A stretch of DNA of 20,320 bases from Parcubacteria group bacterium (GCA_002724975.1 PBQF01000048.1:1-20320), one strand, 5' to 3'. Positions 1 to 8,632 are shown, counted from the first letter of the stretch. Notes: generated by a model from the sequence alone, not told the origin. A program made the numbers and translations.

Positions 1-168
1 GGAGATAGTACAGTTCTAGAACAAGAGCCATTAGAGAAGGCTGCTTCAATGGGTGAGTTAATGGCTTATCATCATGAAGGGTACTGGCAGTGTATGGATA
101 CTAAGCGTGATCGTGATCACCTTGAAGAGTTGTGGGATACGGGAAATGCGCCTTGGTATCATGTATAG
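1..168 (+). CDS. rfbF: Glucose-1-phosphate cytidylyltransferase, C-terminal end only
   Basis: The window opens inside this gene, in frame 1, and the last 55 residues are present. The tail contains GDSTVLEQEPLE, LMAYHHEGYWQCMDT and the ending APWYHV. This is the characteristic C-terminus of RfbF, including the Tyr/Phe-Trp-Gln-Cys-Met-Asp block conserved in the family. RfbF makes CDP-glucose from glucose-1-phosphate and CTP, the first step toward CDP-linked 6-deoxy and 3,6-dideoxyhexoses. That implies at least one CDP-activated sugar in the polymer made by this locus. The usual partners RfbG (CDP-glucose 4,6-dehydratase) and RfbH are not in the window and would be expected just upstream. The stop TAG is 8 bases before the next gene, so the two are probably co-transcribed. 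Confidence 0.88.
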   Translation, partial: GDSTVLEQEPLEKAASMGELMAYHHEGYWQCMDTKRDRDHLEELWDTGNAPWYHV

Positions 169-176
169 ATAAATAA

Positions 177-1304
177 GTGATAAGACTTTCTAAATCGTGC
201 TTAGGTAATAAAGAGAAGGAGGCCGTGGCTGATGTTCTAGATCGAGAATACCTAGGGATGGGGAAAGAAGTCGAGCAATTTGAAATTGCATTGACAAAAT
301 ATTTAGGCCGATCTGCTGTTTGTGTATCAAATGGCACTGCGGCCTTACATTTAGCACTACAAGGATTAGACATTGGTTATGGTGATGAGGTTTTAGTTCA
401 ATCCCTTACCTATGTTGCTAGTTTTCAGGCAATCTCTGCAACTGGCGCAAAACCAATTGCATGTGAGATTGATCCCGCGACTTTTGCAATCGACTTGAAA
501 GATGCTGAGCGTCGTATAACGAAAAGAACAAAAGCCATTATGCCGGTTCATTACACTGGCAGTGTTGGTGCTTTGGGAGAAATTTATAAGTTTGCGGAAA
601 AATATAAATTAAGGGTAATTGAGGATGCTGCACACGCGTTTGGTTCAGAGTATAAAGGAAAACGTGTAGGTAGTTTTGGAGATGTTGCTTGTTTTAGTTT
701 TGATGGAATAAAGAATCTAACTTGTGGAGAAGGTGGATGTGTTGTTTCTGAAGATAAAAAACTTCTTTCTATTGTTCGTGATGCACGATTATTGGGCGTA
801 GAAAAGGATACAGAAAAGAGGTACGTTGGCGAACGTAGTTGGGAATTTGATGTTACCTCTCAAGGATGGCGTTACCACATGAGCAATATTATGGCAGCTA
901 TTGGTAATGAACAATTAAAAAATTTTCAAAATGTCGTTGATAAAAGACAACATATAGCTAAGCAATATGATGGTTATCTATCTTGTAATAAAAGTATCTC
1001 ACTTATAAATAATAACTATGATTTAGTTGTACCTCATATTTACGTTATTTTGCTGTCTGAAGAGATTGATAGGGATAGACTGAGAAAAGAAATGGCTGAC
1101 TTTGGTGTTCAGACAGGTATTCATTGGAAACCTAATCATCTACTAACATTTTATTCACTTGGCAAAAAAAATGAATTGCCCGTGACAGAGTCATTGTTCC
1201 CTAGATTGCTTACGCTACCATTGCATACCGACTTGACTGAAAATGATGTGCAGACTGTTTGTAGTACTCTTTTTAATCAATTATCTCAAAATACACGAAA
1301 ATAA
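177..1304 (+). CDS. DegT/DnrJ/EryC1/StrS-family PLP-dependent sugar aminotransferase
   Basis: 375 residues, normal for the family. These enzymes transfer an amino group to a keto-sugar nucleotide in the cytoplasm using PLP. Fold type I features are visible. SNGTAALHLAL (about 51-61) binds phosphate, and VIEDAAHAFG holds the PLP-ring aspartate D150. SFDGIKN carries the probable Schiff-base lysine K179 followed by the GEGG turn. The start is GTG at 177: an in-frame TAA lies directly upstream, and the N-terminus MIRLSKSCLG is where family members begin. There is no clear Shine-Dalgarno sequence. Placed between rfbF and a methyltransferase, it may aminate a CDP-linked keto-deoxyhexose, but a UDP- or dTDP-sugar cannot be excluded. 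Family assignment is secure; the substrate is inferred. Confidence 0.9.
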   Translation: MIRLSKSCLGNKEKEAVADVLDREYLGMGKEVEQFEIALTKYLGRSAVCVSNGTAALHLALQGLDIGYGDEVLVQSLTYVASFQAISATGAKPIACEIDPATFAIDLKDAERRITKRTKAIMPVHYTGSVGALGEIYKFAEKYKLRVIEDAAHAFGSEYKGKRVGSFGDVACFSFDGIKNLTCGEGGCVVSEDKKLLSIVRDARLLGVEKDTEKRYVGERSWEFDVTSQGWRYHMSNIMAAIGNEQLKNFQNVVDKRQHIAKQYDGYLSCNKSISLINNNYDLVVPHIYVILLSEEIDRDRLRKEMADFGVQTGIHWKPNHLLTFYSLGKKNELPVTESLFPRLLTLPLHTDLTENDVQTVCSTLFNQLSQNTRK

Positions 1305-1305
1305 T

Positions 1306-2160
1306 ATGTATTGTAGAGTATGTGAATTTAAACTTAAATTTGTAAAGGATATTAAAGGAGAGAAGACAGGGGAGTTAATTCAGCTGCAAAAATGCTCTAA
1401 TTGTGGATCATACTTTTCTCGTATTGATTCTATGGATCAAAATATTGATGAGTTACCTGAGAATCAAATCGATGGTTATTTAAATAGTGAAAGAGATGTA
1501 AAGAAAAGGATTAATACTCTATTTGCAATGCTTGATGGAGAATTATCTAGCAGAAAATGTAAGAAATATTTGGATATTGGTTGTGGAGTTGGGTGGTCTT
1601 TAACAGTGGCAACTGAACATGGATATGAATCCCATGGTGTTGAGCCTGAGATTATGGCCACAAAGTTTGCGAGTTCTAAGTTAGAAATCAATGTTGTAAA
1701 TAGTTATTTTTCTTCAGATTTGTTTGAACGAGAATATTTTGATCTAATAGTTATGGACCAGGTCCTTGAACATTTACCTAATCCTCAGCATGTTTTGACT
1801 GATGCATTTAAACTGTTAAAACCCGATGGAGTATTCTTTTTAGGTGTTCCACCTGTAGATTGGAGTAGAAAAGCGACATCAATGTCTTTAAATTTATCAA
1901 CTGACACTGTGAATAAGATCAGGAAAAATACACACCTTAAAAGACTCGTTTCTCTAATAGATAAATATGACATATTTATTTCACCTGAGGGACACATCAA
2001 TTATTTCACAGTAAAAGGCATCAAAGAATTAGCTAAAGAGTGTGATGCTATTGTAGTTAGAGAACTTCATAACAATATCTATAGAGCAATATATTTTCCA
2101 TATATTAACATTACAACAGGATCATTTATTCTTAAGAAGAAACTATCGAATTTAAGTTAA
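1306..2160 (+). CDS. SAM-dependent methyltransferase with N-terminal zinc ribbon
   Basis: 284 residues from the ATG at 1306, one base after the aminotransferase stop. A longer in-frame start at 1243 would add 21 residues encoded inside the aminotransferase gene with no family likeness, so 1306 is preferred. The N-terminus has two CxxC pairs (C3/C6 and C30/C33), a likely zinc-binding ribbon. A class I Rossmann methyltransferase follows: motif I LDIGCGVGW (89-97), the acidic ribose-binding E113 in GVEPE, and DLIVMDQVLEHLPNP as motif II/III. This architecture is common in polysaccharide clusters, where such proteins methylate sugars or their nucleotide precursors. Whether it makes a C- or O-methyl group cannot be read from the sequence. 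It could act on the product of the neighbouring aminotransferase. Confidence 0.82.
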   Translation: MYCRVCEFKLKFVKDIKGEKTGELIQLQKCSNCGSYFSRIDSMDQNIDELPENQIDGYLNSERDVKKRINTLFAMLDGELSSRKCKKYLDIGCGVGWSLTVATEHGYESHGVEPEIMATKFASSKLEINVVNSYFSSDLFEREYFDLIVMDQVLEHLPNPQHVLTDAFKLLKPDGVFFLGVPPVDWSRKATSMSLNLSTDTVNKIRKNTHLKRLVSLIDKYDIFISPEGHINYFTVKGIKELAKECDAIVVRELHNNIYRAIYFPYINITTGSFILKKKLSNLS

Positions 2161-2164
2161 GGCA

Positions 2165-3073
2165 ATGGAAGAAATGAAACAACCTTTAGTCAGCATCGTT
2201 ATGAACTGTTATAATGGTGAGAAATATCTAAGGTTTGCAATTGAAAGTGTTTTCTCTCAAACATTTGAAAATTGGGAGATTATATTCTGGGACAATCAAT
2301 CCACGGATACTAGTGCTGAGATATTTAAATCATATAATGATGGCAGATTTAAATATTACTATGCTAAAAAACACTCAGTTCTTTATGAGGCAAGAAATTA
2401 TGCCATAAAGAAATGTAATGGAGAATTGATTGCTTTCTTAGATGTTGATGATGCTTGGTTATCTAATAAATTAAAAATTCAAGTTGCTTTGCTGCAGGAT
2501 CAAAATATAGGTCTTTCTTGTACAAATTATTCGTTTATAAACGAAAGAAATCTCAACAAGTTAAAGATATATGCTGCTTATACATCATTACCATTTGGCA
2601 GTGTATTAAATGATATATTTAAAGAATATTTTGTGCACATATCAACATTGCTAGTTAGAAAAAAGGCAATTGATCAGTTGGAATATGTTTTTGATCCTAG
2701 GTTTAACATAATAGGTGATTTAGATTTTGTGATTAGATTGTGTAAAGATTGGGACGTTGCAACTGTTCAGACACCGGTAGCATATTATAGGTTTCATAAT
2801 AATAATACAGGAAATAAAGAAGGATTCGAGATGAGCGATGAATATGATATTTGGGAGAAAGATTTAAAAAATAATATTGATTTTCACAAATATGAAAACT
2901 TTCATCTGCTAATTAATAAAATGAGAATGTATAAGGTTTTTAAATTGTTATATGATGGAAAAAGATTAGAAGCGATAACAATTTCTCAAGAATTAGGAAT
3001 TAAATTCCGATTGAAGACGATTGTGGCAGCAATGTTACCAAGATTTGTACTGAGAAGATATTTTTATTTTTAA
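2165..3073 (+). CDS. Family 2 glycosyltransferase (GT-A fold)
   Basis: 302 residues. The N-terminal GT2 nucleotide-binding region is clear: VSIVMNCYNGEKYL (9-22), FWDNQSTDTS (41-50) and the metal-binding acidic motif FLDVDDAWL (D93/D95/D96). The C-terminal half (IGDLDFVIRLCKDW region) carries the acceptor side, with an acidic ED-like position. The enzyme probably adds one sugar to the lipid-linked repeat unit at the cytoplasmic face. There is no transmembrane segment. Start is ATG 2165, with AAGG close upstream and only 4 bases from the previous stop. A second in-frame ATG at 2174, preceded by GGAAG, is a possible alternative. Donor and linkage cannot be predicted. Confidence 0.88.
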   Translation: MEEMKQPLVSIVMNCYNGEKYLRFAIESVFSQTFENWEIIFWDNQSTDTSAEIFKSYNDGRFKYYYAKKHSVLYEARNYAIKKCNGELIAFLDVDDAWLSNKLKIQVALLQDQNIGLSCTNYSFINERNLNKLKIYAAYTSLPFGSVLNDIFKEYFVHISTLLVRKKAIDQLEYVFDPRFNIIGDLDFVIRLCKDWDVATVQTPVAYYRFHNNNTGNKEGFEMSDEYDIWEKDLKNNIDFHKYENFHLLINKMRMYKVFKLLYDGKRLEAITISQELGIKFRLKTIVAAMLPRFVLRRYFYF

Positions 3074-4258
3074 ATGTGTAATAGCTGTTCAATTGATGTA
3101 CTAGCAATTTCATCGGCCTGTCATACAGCGATTAACAGGAAAGTTTACTCGGATATGCTTTCTGCCGGTAGTTCAGTTGTGATAGTTGTTCCGACTGAGA
3201 TGAGTTTTGGCAATACAATAGTAAAGGCGGATGCGCCAAGAGATGGTGATCCTGATGTTATCTACTTGAAACTAGTAGGCTCTAATGCAAGAATGAACTA
3301 TTTTGTTGGTATTTTTAACGTAATTAAGAAGTATAGCCCCAAATATATTGTAATTGATAATGATCCGGCAAGTATTATGGTTTTGCAAATAGCTATCTTT
3401 TCAAAAATTATTAACAAAGCAAACATATTTTGTATCTCATATGAAAATTTACCATTAACCTTGCACTCCTCTTATACAAGAAGAGGTTTTAGTTCTGTCA
3501 TTCCACTTATTTATAAAAAGTTCATTCTTGCTTTGAGCAAAACATTGATTACTGGCTTGTTTGTTGTTAATGATGATGGACATCAAATATTTAAATCAAA
3601 TGGTATTAAAAATATTTGTAAGATACCGTTGGGATTTGATTCAAATTATTTTAAAATTGACTATGAAAGTAGAATTCAAAAAAGGAAGCAGTTAGGAGTA
3701 GAAAATAAATTTGTTATAGGATATTTTGGCAGGATTTCCTATGAAAAGGGAGTCCATACATTACTCTTAGCTTTATCAAGGTTGCTCAAATATGACTGGA
3801 TTCTATTGATAGATAAGTTCGATCGCTATCATAATAGTTATGCCAAAGCCATTAATGAACAAATAGATAATGAGGGATTGTCTGATAGGGTGATTTACTC
3901 TAGTCCATCACATATTAATATTGGAAAGTTTATGAATGCAGTAGATGTTGTTGTCATGCCCTCTATTTCAACACCTGTATGGGTTGAACAGTATGGACGA
4001 GTTGCTCCAGAGGCAATGGCATGTGGTAAGATAGTAATAGCATCTAATACAGGAGCGATTCCAATGCTACTTAATGGGCATGGCATATTATTTGATGAGG
4101 GGGATGTAAACGATCTCACCAATACATTGACGGAAATTATTGATGGAGGAGATGGGGGGCTTTTGTTTTGTTCACAAGAGATATCTGATTATGCACATAA
4201 ATCATTAAATACAGTAAAGCAAGCCAAGAGCATGCTAACTTTTATGGAAAGTATATAG
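3074..4258 (+). CDS. Family 4 glycosyltransferase (GT-B fold)
   Basis: 394 residues. The ATG directly follows the TAA of the preceding GT2 gene with no spacer (TAAATG), suggesting translational coupling. The C-terminal GT4 domain shows FVIGYFGRISYEKGVHTLL (about 213-231), the donor-site entry motif. It also shows the EX7E retaining signature in EQYGRVAPEAMACG, followed by IASNTGAIPMLL. The N-terminal half is a divergent GT-B acceptor domain and lacks the usual glycine-rich start. It contains an unusual cysteine pair near the N-terminus (MCNSCSIDVL). The probable role is transfer of one sugar to the growing repeat unit on the inner leaflet. The specific sugar is unknown. Confidence 0.87.
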   Translation: MCNSCSIDVLAISSACHTAINRKVYSDMLSAGSSVVIVVPTEMSFGNTIVKADAPRDGDPDVIYLKLVGSNARMNYFVGIFNVIKKYSPKYIVIDNDPASIMVLQIAIFSKIINKANIFCISYENLPLTLHSSYTRRGFSSVIPLIYKKFILALSKTLITGLFVVNDDGHQIFKSNGIKNICKIPLGFDSNYFKIDYESRIQKRKQLGVENKFVIGYFGRISYEKGVHTLLLALSRLLKYDWILLIDKFDRYHNSYAKAINEQIDNEGLSDRVIYSSPSHINIGKFMNAVDVVVMPSISTPVWVEQYGRVAPEAMACGKIVIASNTGAIPMLLNGHGILFDEGDVNDLTNTLTEIIDGGDGGLLFCSQEISDYAHKSLNTVKQAKSMLTFMESI

Positions 4259-5209
4259 TTGAATATATTGGTAACAGGAGGTTTTGGATTTTTAGGTGCA
4301 AGAATCGCTGAATTTCTTAACAGACAAGGTCATTATATTGTGGTTGGTACACGTGACAGTAAGATCAAATCAGTAAATGATAAATGTAATAGTAAAATTG
4401 TACAGATATCATGGAATGAACAAGAAAAAATTGATGAACTATGTAAAGGTATTGATGTTGTAATTCATACAGCAGGAATGAATGCTTCAGAGTGTGTTAC
4501 TGACCCAGCATCTGCTCTTGAAGTTAATTCTGTATATACTTCTAGATTAGTTCAATCGTCAATAAAAAATGGTGTAGCACAATTTTTATATATTTCAACA
4601 GTTCATGTTTATTCTGAATCACTGCAGGGTGTGATTTCTGAGAATACATGCCCAGTAAACGTACACCCTTATGCATCTAGTCATAAGGCTGCTGAGGATG
4701 TTGTTAGTTATGCACATAAGCAAGGCTTGATTAATGGCATTGTTTTCAGATTGTCAAATGGTTTTGGAGCTCCAGTACACAATACAGCAAATTGCTGGAA
4801 ACTGTTTGTAAATGACCTATGTATGCAATCGGTACGAGACAGAAGATTAGTATTGCATTCCGATGGTATGCAATGTAGAAACTTTATTCCAATTAGTGAA
4901 GTTTGCAATATAATTAACCATCTAGTTTGTAAACAATTATTAAATAATGAAGATAATTATTCGATGCCCATCAATGTTGGTGGGGAGCAATCATATAGAA
5001 TATTAGAAATGGCAAAGTTAATTCAGGACCGATCTTATCAACTGTTTGGCTATCGTCCTCCTATATCAAAATTAAAAAATACAAATGATTCTAGTCGAAT
5101 AATGTTGGATTATAAAATAGATACATTATCATCTCTCGGCTATACATTTCAATATTCAATTGAAGATGAAATAGAGCTGTTGTTGAAATATTGTCATGCT
5201 CAGTTATAA
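4259..5209 (+). CDS. Extended SDR, NAD(P)-dependent sugar epimerase/dehydratase/reductase, YxxxK lysine replaced by His
   Basis: 316 residues, starting with TTG immediately after the TAG of the upstream GT4. The first residues M(L)NILVTGGFGFLG give the Rossmann motif TGGFGFLG at 6-13, so the TTG start is convincing. The active site has LYISTVHVYSE (S113/T114) and Y138 in HPYASSHKAAED. Aligning the following AAED with canonical YGRSKxAAE places H142, not lysine, at the catalytic Lys position, with K143 one step later. Sub-families with this YxxxH arrangement occur in polysaccharide loci as far as I recall, so the enzyme may well be active. It would modify a nucleotide sugar, as epimerase, reductase or dehydratase. 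The exact reaction is not determinable. Confidence 0.85.
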   Translation: MNILVTGGFGFLGARIAEFLNRQGHYIVVGTRDSKIKSVNDKCNSKIVQISWNEQEKIDELCKGIDVVIHTAGMNASECVTDPASALEVNSVYTSRLVQSSIKNGVAQFLYISTVHVYSESLQGVISENTCPVNVHPYASSHKAAEDVVSYAHKQGLINGIVFRLSNGFGAPVHNTANCWKLFVNDLCMQSVRDRRLVLHSDGMQCRNFIPISEVCNIINHLVCKQLLNNEDNYSMPINVGGEQSYRILEMAKLIQDRSYQLFGYRPPISKLKNTNDSSRIMLDYKIDTLSSLGYTFQYSIEDEIELLLKYCHAQL

Positions 5210-5213
5210 TTAA

Positions 5214-6335
5214 ATGACGAAATACAACGTTACTCTTTTTGGGGGATATGCAGAAGAGAATAGAAAAAGCATGGACGTGTATGCAAGTAAATTGAGCAGT
5301 TCAATGCTACTATACCCATCAAAAATAAGCTGGAATATTGATATATTTCGGCCTGATATCGCTAAGGGAATTATTCTTAATAAATTAAATTATGGAATAA
5401 AACTAAGATGTTCAAAATATTATTTCTATCCTCGTACAGCGAAGAATCATAATGGCGATATCAATCATATCATTGATCAAAGTTATTCATATTTACTGAA
5501 TTATATCGATTCCAAAAGGAGTGTTGTTACTGTCCATGATATAATTCCAATTCTTGGCTGGAAAGGAATTATTTCTGGCTTAAGCTACCCGCATTATCCT
5601 TTACTATTTAAACTGTCGATAGCTTCTTTACATAAAGCTAAAGCGATAATTGCAGTTAGTGAAAATACAAAAAAAGATTTAGTTCAATATTGTGGAATTA
5701 GTTCAGAAAAAATTAGCGTGATTTATAATGGCATAAATGAATCATTTCATACTATGCCTAAAGAAAAAAAAGCGATTTTACACAGAAAATTTAATTTTCC
5801 AGATAAAGCGCATATTGTACTGATAATGGGATATCAACAATACAAAAACCACTTAACCTCGTTTAAGGTGATTAATAAACTACAAGATATTTTAAGTGAT
5901 CCTGTGCAACTCGTTTGGTTAGGAGGAACTATTGGCCAATGCGAACAACTATCTAATAAAGTCAAACTTAACAATCCAGTAACTAGATTGTCTAATCTAA
6001 GTCTTAAACAGTTAGTTGAACTTTATAATAGCGTTGACTGCCTTCTGTTCCCTTCATGGTATGAGGGGTTTGGCTGGCCACCTCTGGAAGCCATGGCTTG
6101 TGGTGTCCCAGTTGTTTGTTCAAATGCTGGACCTATTCCAGAAATTGTTATGGATGCAGCTATTACAAAAGATCCGGAAGACATTCAAGGTTTGTTTGAA
6201 GCAATAAAAACAGTACTTATCGAAAAGGATCAACGTAATAGCTATATCAAGCTTGGTTATAATAATATTAAACGTTTTACTTGGAAGAATTGCGCTTCTG
6301 AAGTTGATAAACTTTATCAAAGGGTCTTAATTTAA
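5214..6335 (+). CDS. Family 4 glycosyltransferase (GT-B), mannosyltransferase-like
   Basis: 373 residues, typical for GT4. The domain order is an N-terminal acceptor domain with VVTVHDIIPIL (about 103-113) and KAIIAVSENTKKDL (about 143-156), then ISVIYNGINESF at the hinge. The C-terminal donor domain contains SWYEGFGWPPLEAMACGVPV, with a perfect EX7E motif, and NAGPIPEI. The HDIIP and SENTKKDL motifs resemble WbcX/MtfA-type mannosyl- or rhamnosyltransferases. That specificity is only a suggestion. The start ATG lies 4 bases after the SDR stop with no strong Shine-Dalgarno sequence. It is co-linear with the surrounding operon and presumably adds a sugar to the repeat unit. Confidence 0.9.
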   Translation: MTKYNVTLFGGYAEENRKSMDVYASKLSSSMLLYPSKISWNIDIFRPDIAKGIILNKLNYGIKLRCSKYYFYPRTAKNHNGDINHIIDQSYSYLLNYIDSKRSVVTVHDIIPILGWKGIISGLSYPHYPLLFKLSIASLHKAKAIIAVSENTKKDLVQYCGISSEKISVIYNGINESFHTMPKEKKAILHRKFNFPDKAHIVLIMGYQQYKNHLTSFKVINKLQDILSDPVQLVWLGGTIGQCEQLSNKVKLNNPVTRLSNLSLKQLVELYNSVDCLLFPSWYEGFGWPPLEAMACGVPVVCSNAGPIPEIVMDAAITKDPEDIQGLFEAIKTVLIEKDQRNSYIKLGYNNIKRFTWKNCASEVDKLYQRVLI

Positions 6336-6341
6336 TATCTC

Positions 6342-7454
6342 ATGATAGAATTTTTTACAATATTTGCTGGAGTTATTGCTTTAGTATCCGTTAGACTACA
6401 GATTAGTAATAGATTAATACTATTTTGGCTAATTATCTTGCCACTGGCCTTATTAGATGGATTGCGGTGGGAAATGGGAACTGACTGGGTAAATTATTAT
6501 AATTATTATTTTGGAGAAACACTCAATGTTAGCCGGGAAAAATGGGCAAGATCTCATTTTGATCCAGGCTTTGTAATATACACAGATTTTATTAGAAGTT
6601 TTACTTCTAATTATTCGATATATTTATTAACTACAAGTTTAATAATATATATAGGAATCTTTTACGGAGTATTTAAATTAACGGGTAGAAATTTTCTTGC
6701 CTTATTTTACCTGATAGGGACATTGCCTTGGTATGCAGGGAGTCTTCGTCAAATGTTAGCTTGTACTTGTTTTGTTTGGGCATTAAATTCAGTAATAAAT
6801 AGGAAAGTTATTAGTTATATAGTATTGATGCTTTTAGCAATTTCTTTCCACAGTACAGCTTTTGGTTTTGTTCCAATGTATTGGTTTTATGGATTAACAA
6901 CTTTAACTTACATCATTGTGCTTTTTATAATTATACTTATAGCTCCATTTGTTGATAAATTATTGCCTTTGTTTCAAAAAATCTTATATTTTTACGGATA
7001 TGAAAAAAACGTACTACTATATAGTGGCGGAGTACAGTTTCACGGGCTAGCTCCTAATCCGATACTTGGATTTGCCCGTAAAATTATAACAATTGGAGGT
7101 TTGAGTGTTTTTACAATACTCTCAAAATCTTCAGCAAAGTTGGATATTTTGTTGTGGAAAAAAATTAAATATTTTTTTGGATTATCATTTTTAACAGTAA
7201 TCTTTTACTATATAGGAATTTATAAGATAATGTATGTGGCAGGTAGGCTTGACATCTACACAGGATTGATTGCTACTTCAATATTAATTGGTTTGCTAGA
7301 TCAAGTGCTTACAAAGAAGAGCAACAGGTTTATTTTCTATCTATTTGTTCTTTCATTGGTTGGAGTATTTTATTATCGATTGCTCTGGATGGATTTATTT
7401 CATCCTTATTCCTCTATTTTTTATAATTATGATCTCCACAGGGAGCTACATTAA
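6342..7454 (+). CDS. EpsG-family membrane protein, probable repeat-unit polymerase (Wzy-like)
   Basis: 370 residues, overwhelmingly hydrophobic, with roughly nine or ten membrane segments by eye. The diagnostic block is DGLRWEMGTDWVNYYNYY (about 39-56). It matches the R-x(n)-GTD-x-x-x-Y signature near the first loop of EpsG-family proteins. A second polar patch, PWYAGSLRQMLACTCFVWA (129-147), has the S-x-R-Q motif also seen in that family. EpsG proteins sit in the inner membrane and are thought to polymerise lipid-linked repeat units, as Wzy does. It starts 6 bases after the preceding glycosyltransferase, and its 3' end overlaps the following GT9 gene. Its presence in a cluster with wecA supports a Wzy-dependent assembly route. 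Polymerase function is inferred, not shown. Confidence 0.8.
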   Translation: MIEFFTIFAGVIALVSVRLQISNRLILFWLIILPLALLDGLRWEMGTDWVNYYNYYFGETLNVSREKWARSHFDPGFVIYTDFIRSFTSNYSIYLLTTSLIIYIGIFYGVFKLTGRNFLALFYLIGTLPWYAGSLRQMLACTCFVWALNSVINRKVISYIVLMLLAISFHSTAFGFVPMYWFYGLTTLTYIIVLFIIILIAPFVDKLLPLFQKILYFYGYEKNVLLYSGGVQFHGLAPNPILGFARKIITIGGLSVFTILSKSSAKLDILLWKKIKYFFGLSFLTVIFYYIGIYKIMYVAGRLDIYTGLIATSILIGLLDQVLTKKSNRFIFYLFVLSLVGVFYYRLLWMDLFHPYSSIFYNYDLHRELH

Positions 7455-8631
7455 TAAAATCGTTTTGAAGTCCTTAGATAAAAAAATAGTGTTGTTGTCT
7501 AATTTGTTTAGTATATTATTATTTATAATATATTTCCCGTTTTTTTTGTTTCGTAAAATATGGGGTAATAATAATTATGTTGAACAACATACCCCCATAA
7601 AGAAAATATTGCTTGTAGATCTACGAAGAATTGGTGATATTGTAATGCTAACACCCTTGTTGGTGGAATTAAAGAATATTTACCCAAACGCATTTATTAC
7701 TTTACTGTCTGGTAGCTGGGCAGAACAAATATTATTGAATAACCCTAATCTGGTTGATTCCTATTGTATATATAATCCCCCTTGGATTATGAAAACAAAA
7801 CATAGTTATTATGATCTTATTAAAAAAATATCATTTTTAAAGAATCAAAAAATTGATCTAGCAATAGATGTTCGAGGTGACCTTAAAAATATTCTCATTA
7901 TGAGTCTTGCTGGTATATCAAAGCGAGTCGGCTATTCATTTTCTGCAGGGAATTGGTTACTTACTCATAAAATAGCTGATACTGGAAATCTAAAGCATAT
8001 TGTATCTCACCACCATAAAATTGCTCTCTTCTTGGGAAGTAATATCAAATTAATTAATTTTAAACCAGTATTATGGCTTTCAAATAGTGAGAATAATTAT
8101 AAAGATAATAGTAAACCTTTTATTGCTGTGCACTTAGGAGCAAGTACATCAGTAAGGATCTTGTCGATAAAAAAATCAAGTGAATTGATATTATCATTGT
8201 TGAATCTAAGTGATAAAAATATATTATTATTTTACTCAAAAGAAATAGAAGATTTGATAAATAATATCCTTCTTATTCCTGAAGTTGTTCGTAGTCACAG
8301 AGTAAAAATATTTCGAGGTGACTTACGAAAATTTATAGTTGAGGTGGCTAGTTCCTCATTATATGTTGGTATGGATAGTTCTGGTGCACATATTGCGGCT
8401 GCTTTTAACGTGCCTTCAATTGTGATATTTGGTCCGGCATTACCTAATACATGTAAGCCTATTGGCGATAATGTATATATAATTTCATCAGATGAATATT
8501 TAAAATGTCGACCATGTAAACAGAAAATATGCTCTAATAAAATGCATCAGAAATGTTATAACTCATTACATTTTGATAAAATATTTTATGAAAAAAGCCA
8601 TATTCCCATAATAAAGCAAATAACAGGTTAG
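7429..8631 (+). CDS. Family 9 glycosyltransferase (heptosyltransferase-like), N-terminally membrane anchored
   Basis: 400 residues from ATG 7429 (MISTGSYINK). This start overlaps the EpsG gene by 26 bases. A frame start at 7345 exists but would lie deeper in that gene. After a hydrophobic segment at about 20-41, the GT9 core begins: KKILLVDLRRIGDIVMLTP (58-76), with the conserved Asp of IGD. The donor domain shows FIAVHLGAS, then LYVGMDSSGAHIAAAF and SIVIFGP, all hallmark ADP-heptose transferase motifs. The C-terminus carries the CRPCKQKIC...KC cysteine cluster common in this family. Canonical WaaC/WaaF lack the N-terminal anchor, so this is a divergent O-antigen-type member. The last 96 bases are duplicated, in diverged form, near 12063. 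The donor need not be heptose. Confidence 0.85.
   Translation: MISTGSYINKIVLKSLDKKIVLLSNLFSILLFIIYFPFFLFRKIWGNNNYVEQHTPIKKILLVDLRRIGDIVMLTPLLVELKNIYPNAFITLLSGSWAEQILLNNPNLVDSYCIYNPPWIMKTKHSYYDLIKKISFLKNQKIDLAIDVRGDLKNILIMSLAGISKRVGYSFSAGNWLLTHKIADTGNLKHIVSHHHKIALFLGSNIKLINFKPVLWLSNSENNYKDNSKPFIAVHLGASTSVRILSIKKSSELILSLLNLSDKNILLFYSKEIEDLINNILLIPEVVRSHRVKIFRGDLRKFIVEVASSSLYVGMDSSGAHIAAAFNVPSIVIFGPALPNTCKPIGDNVYIISSDEYLKCRPCKQKICSNKMHQKCYNSLHFDKIFYEKSHIPIIKQITG
8521..8616 (+). repeat. Copy A of a diverged direct repeat (3' end of the GT9 gene)
   Basis: This stretch of the intact GT9 gene aligns without gaps to 12063-12158. By hand count about 73 of 96 bases match, including a 13-base identical run around CAGAAATGTTATA. 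At protein level QKICSNKMHQKCYN pairs with QKKCSSKVYQKCYN. The divergence says this is not a recent duplication. More likely two related GT9 genes once existed, or two cluster versions were joined here. Confidence 0.75.
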
Positions 8632-8632
8632 T

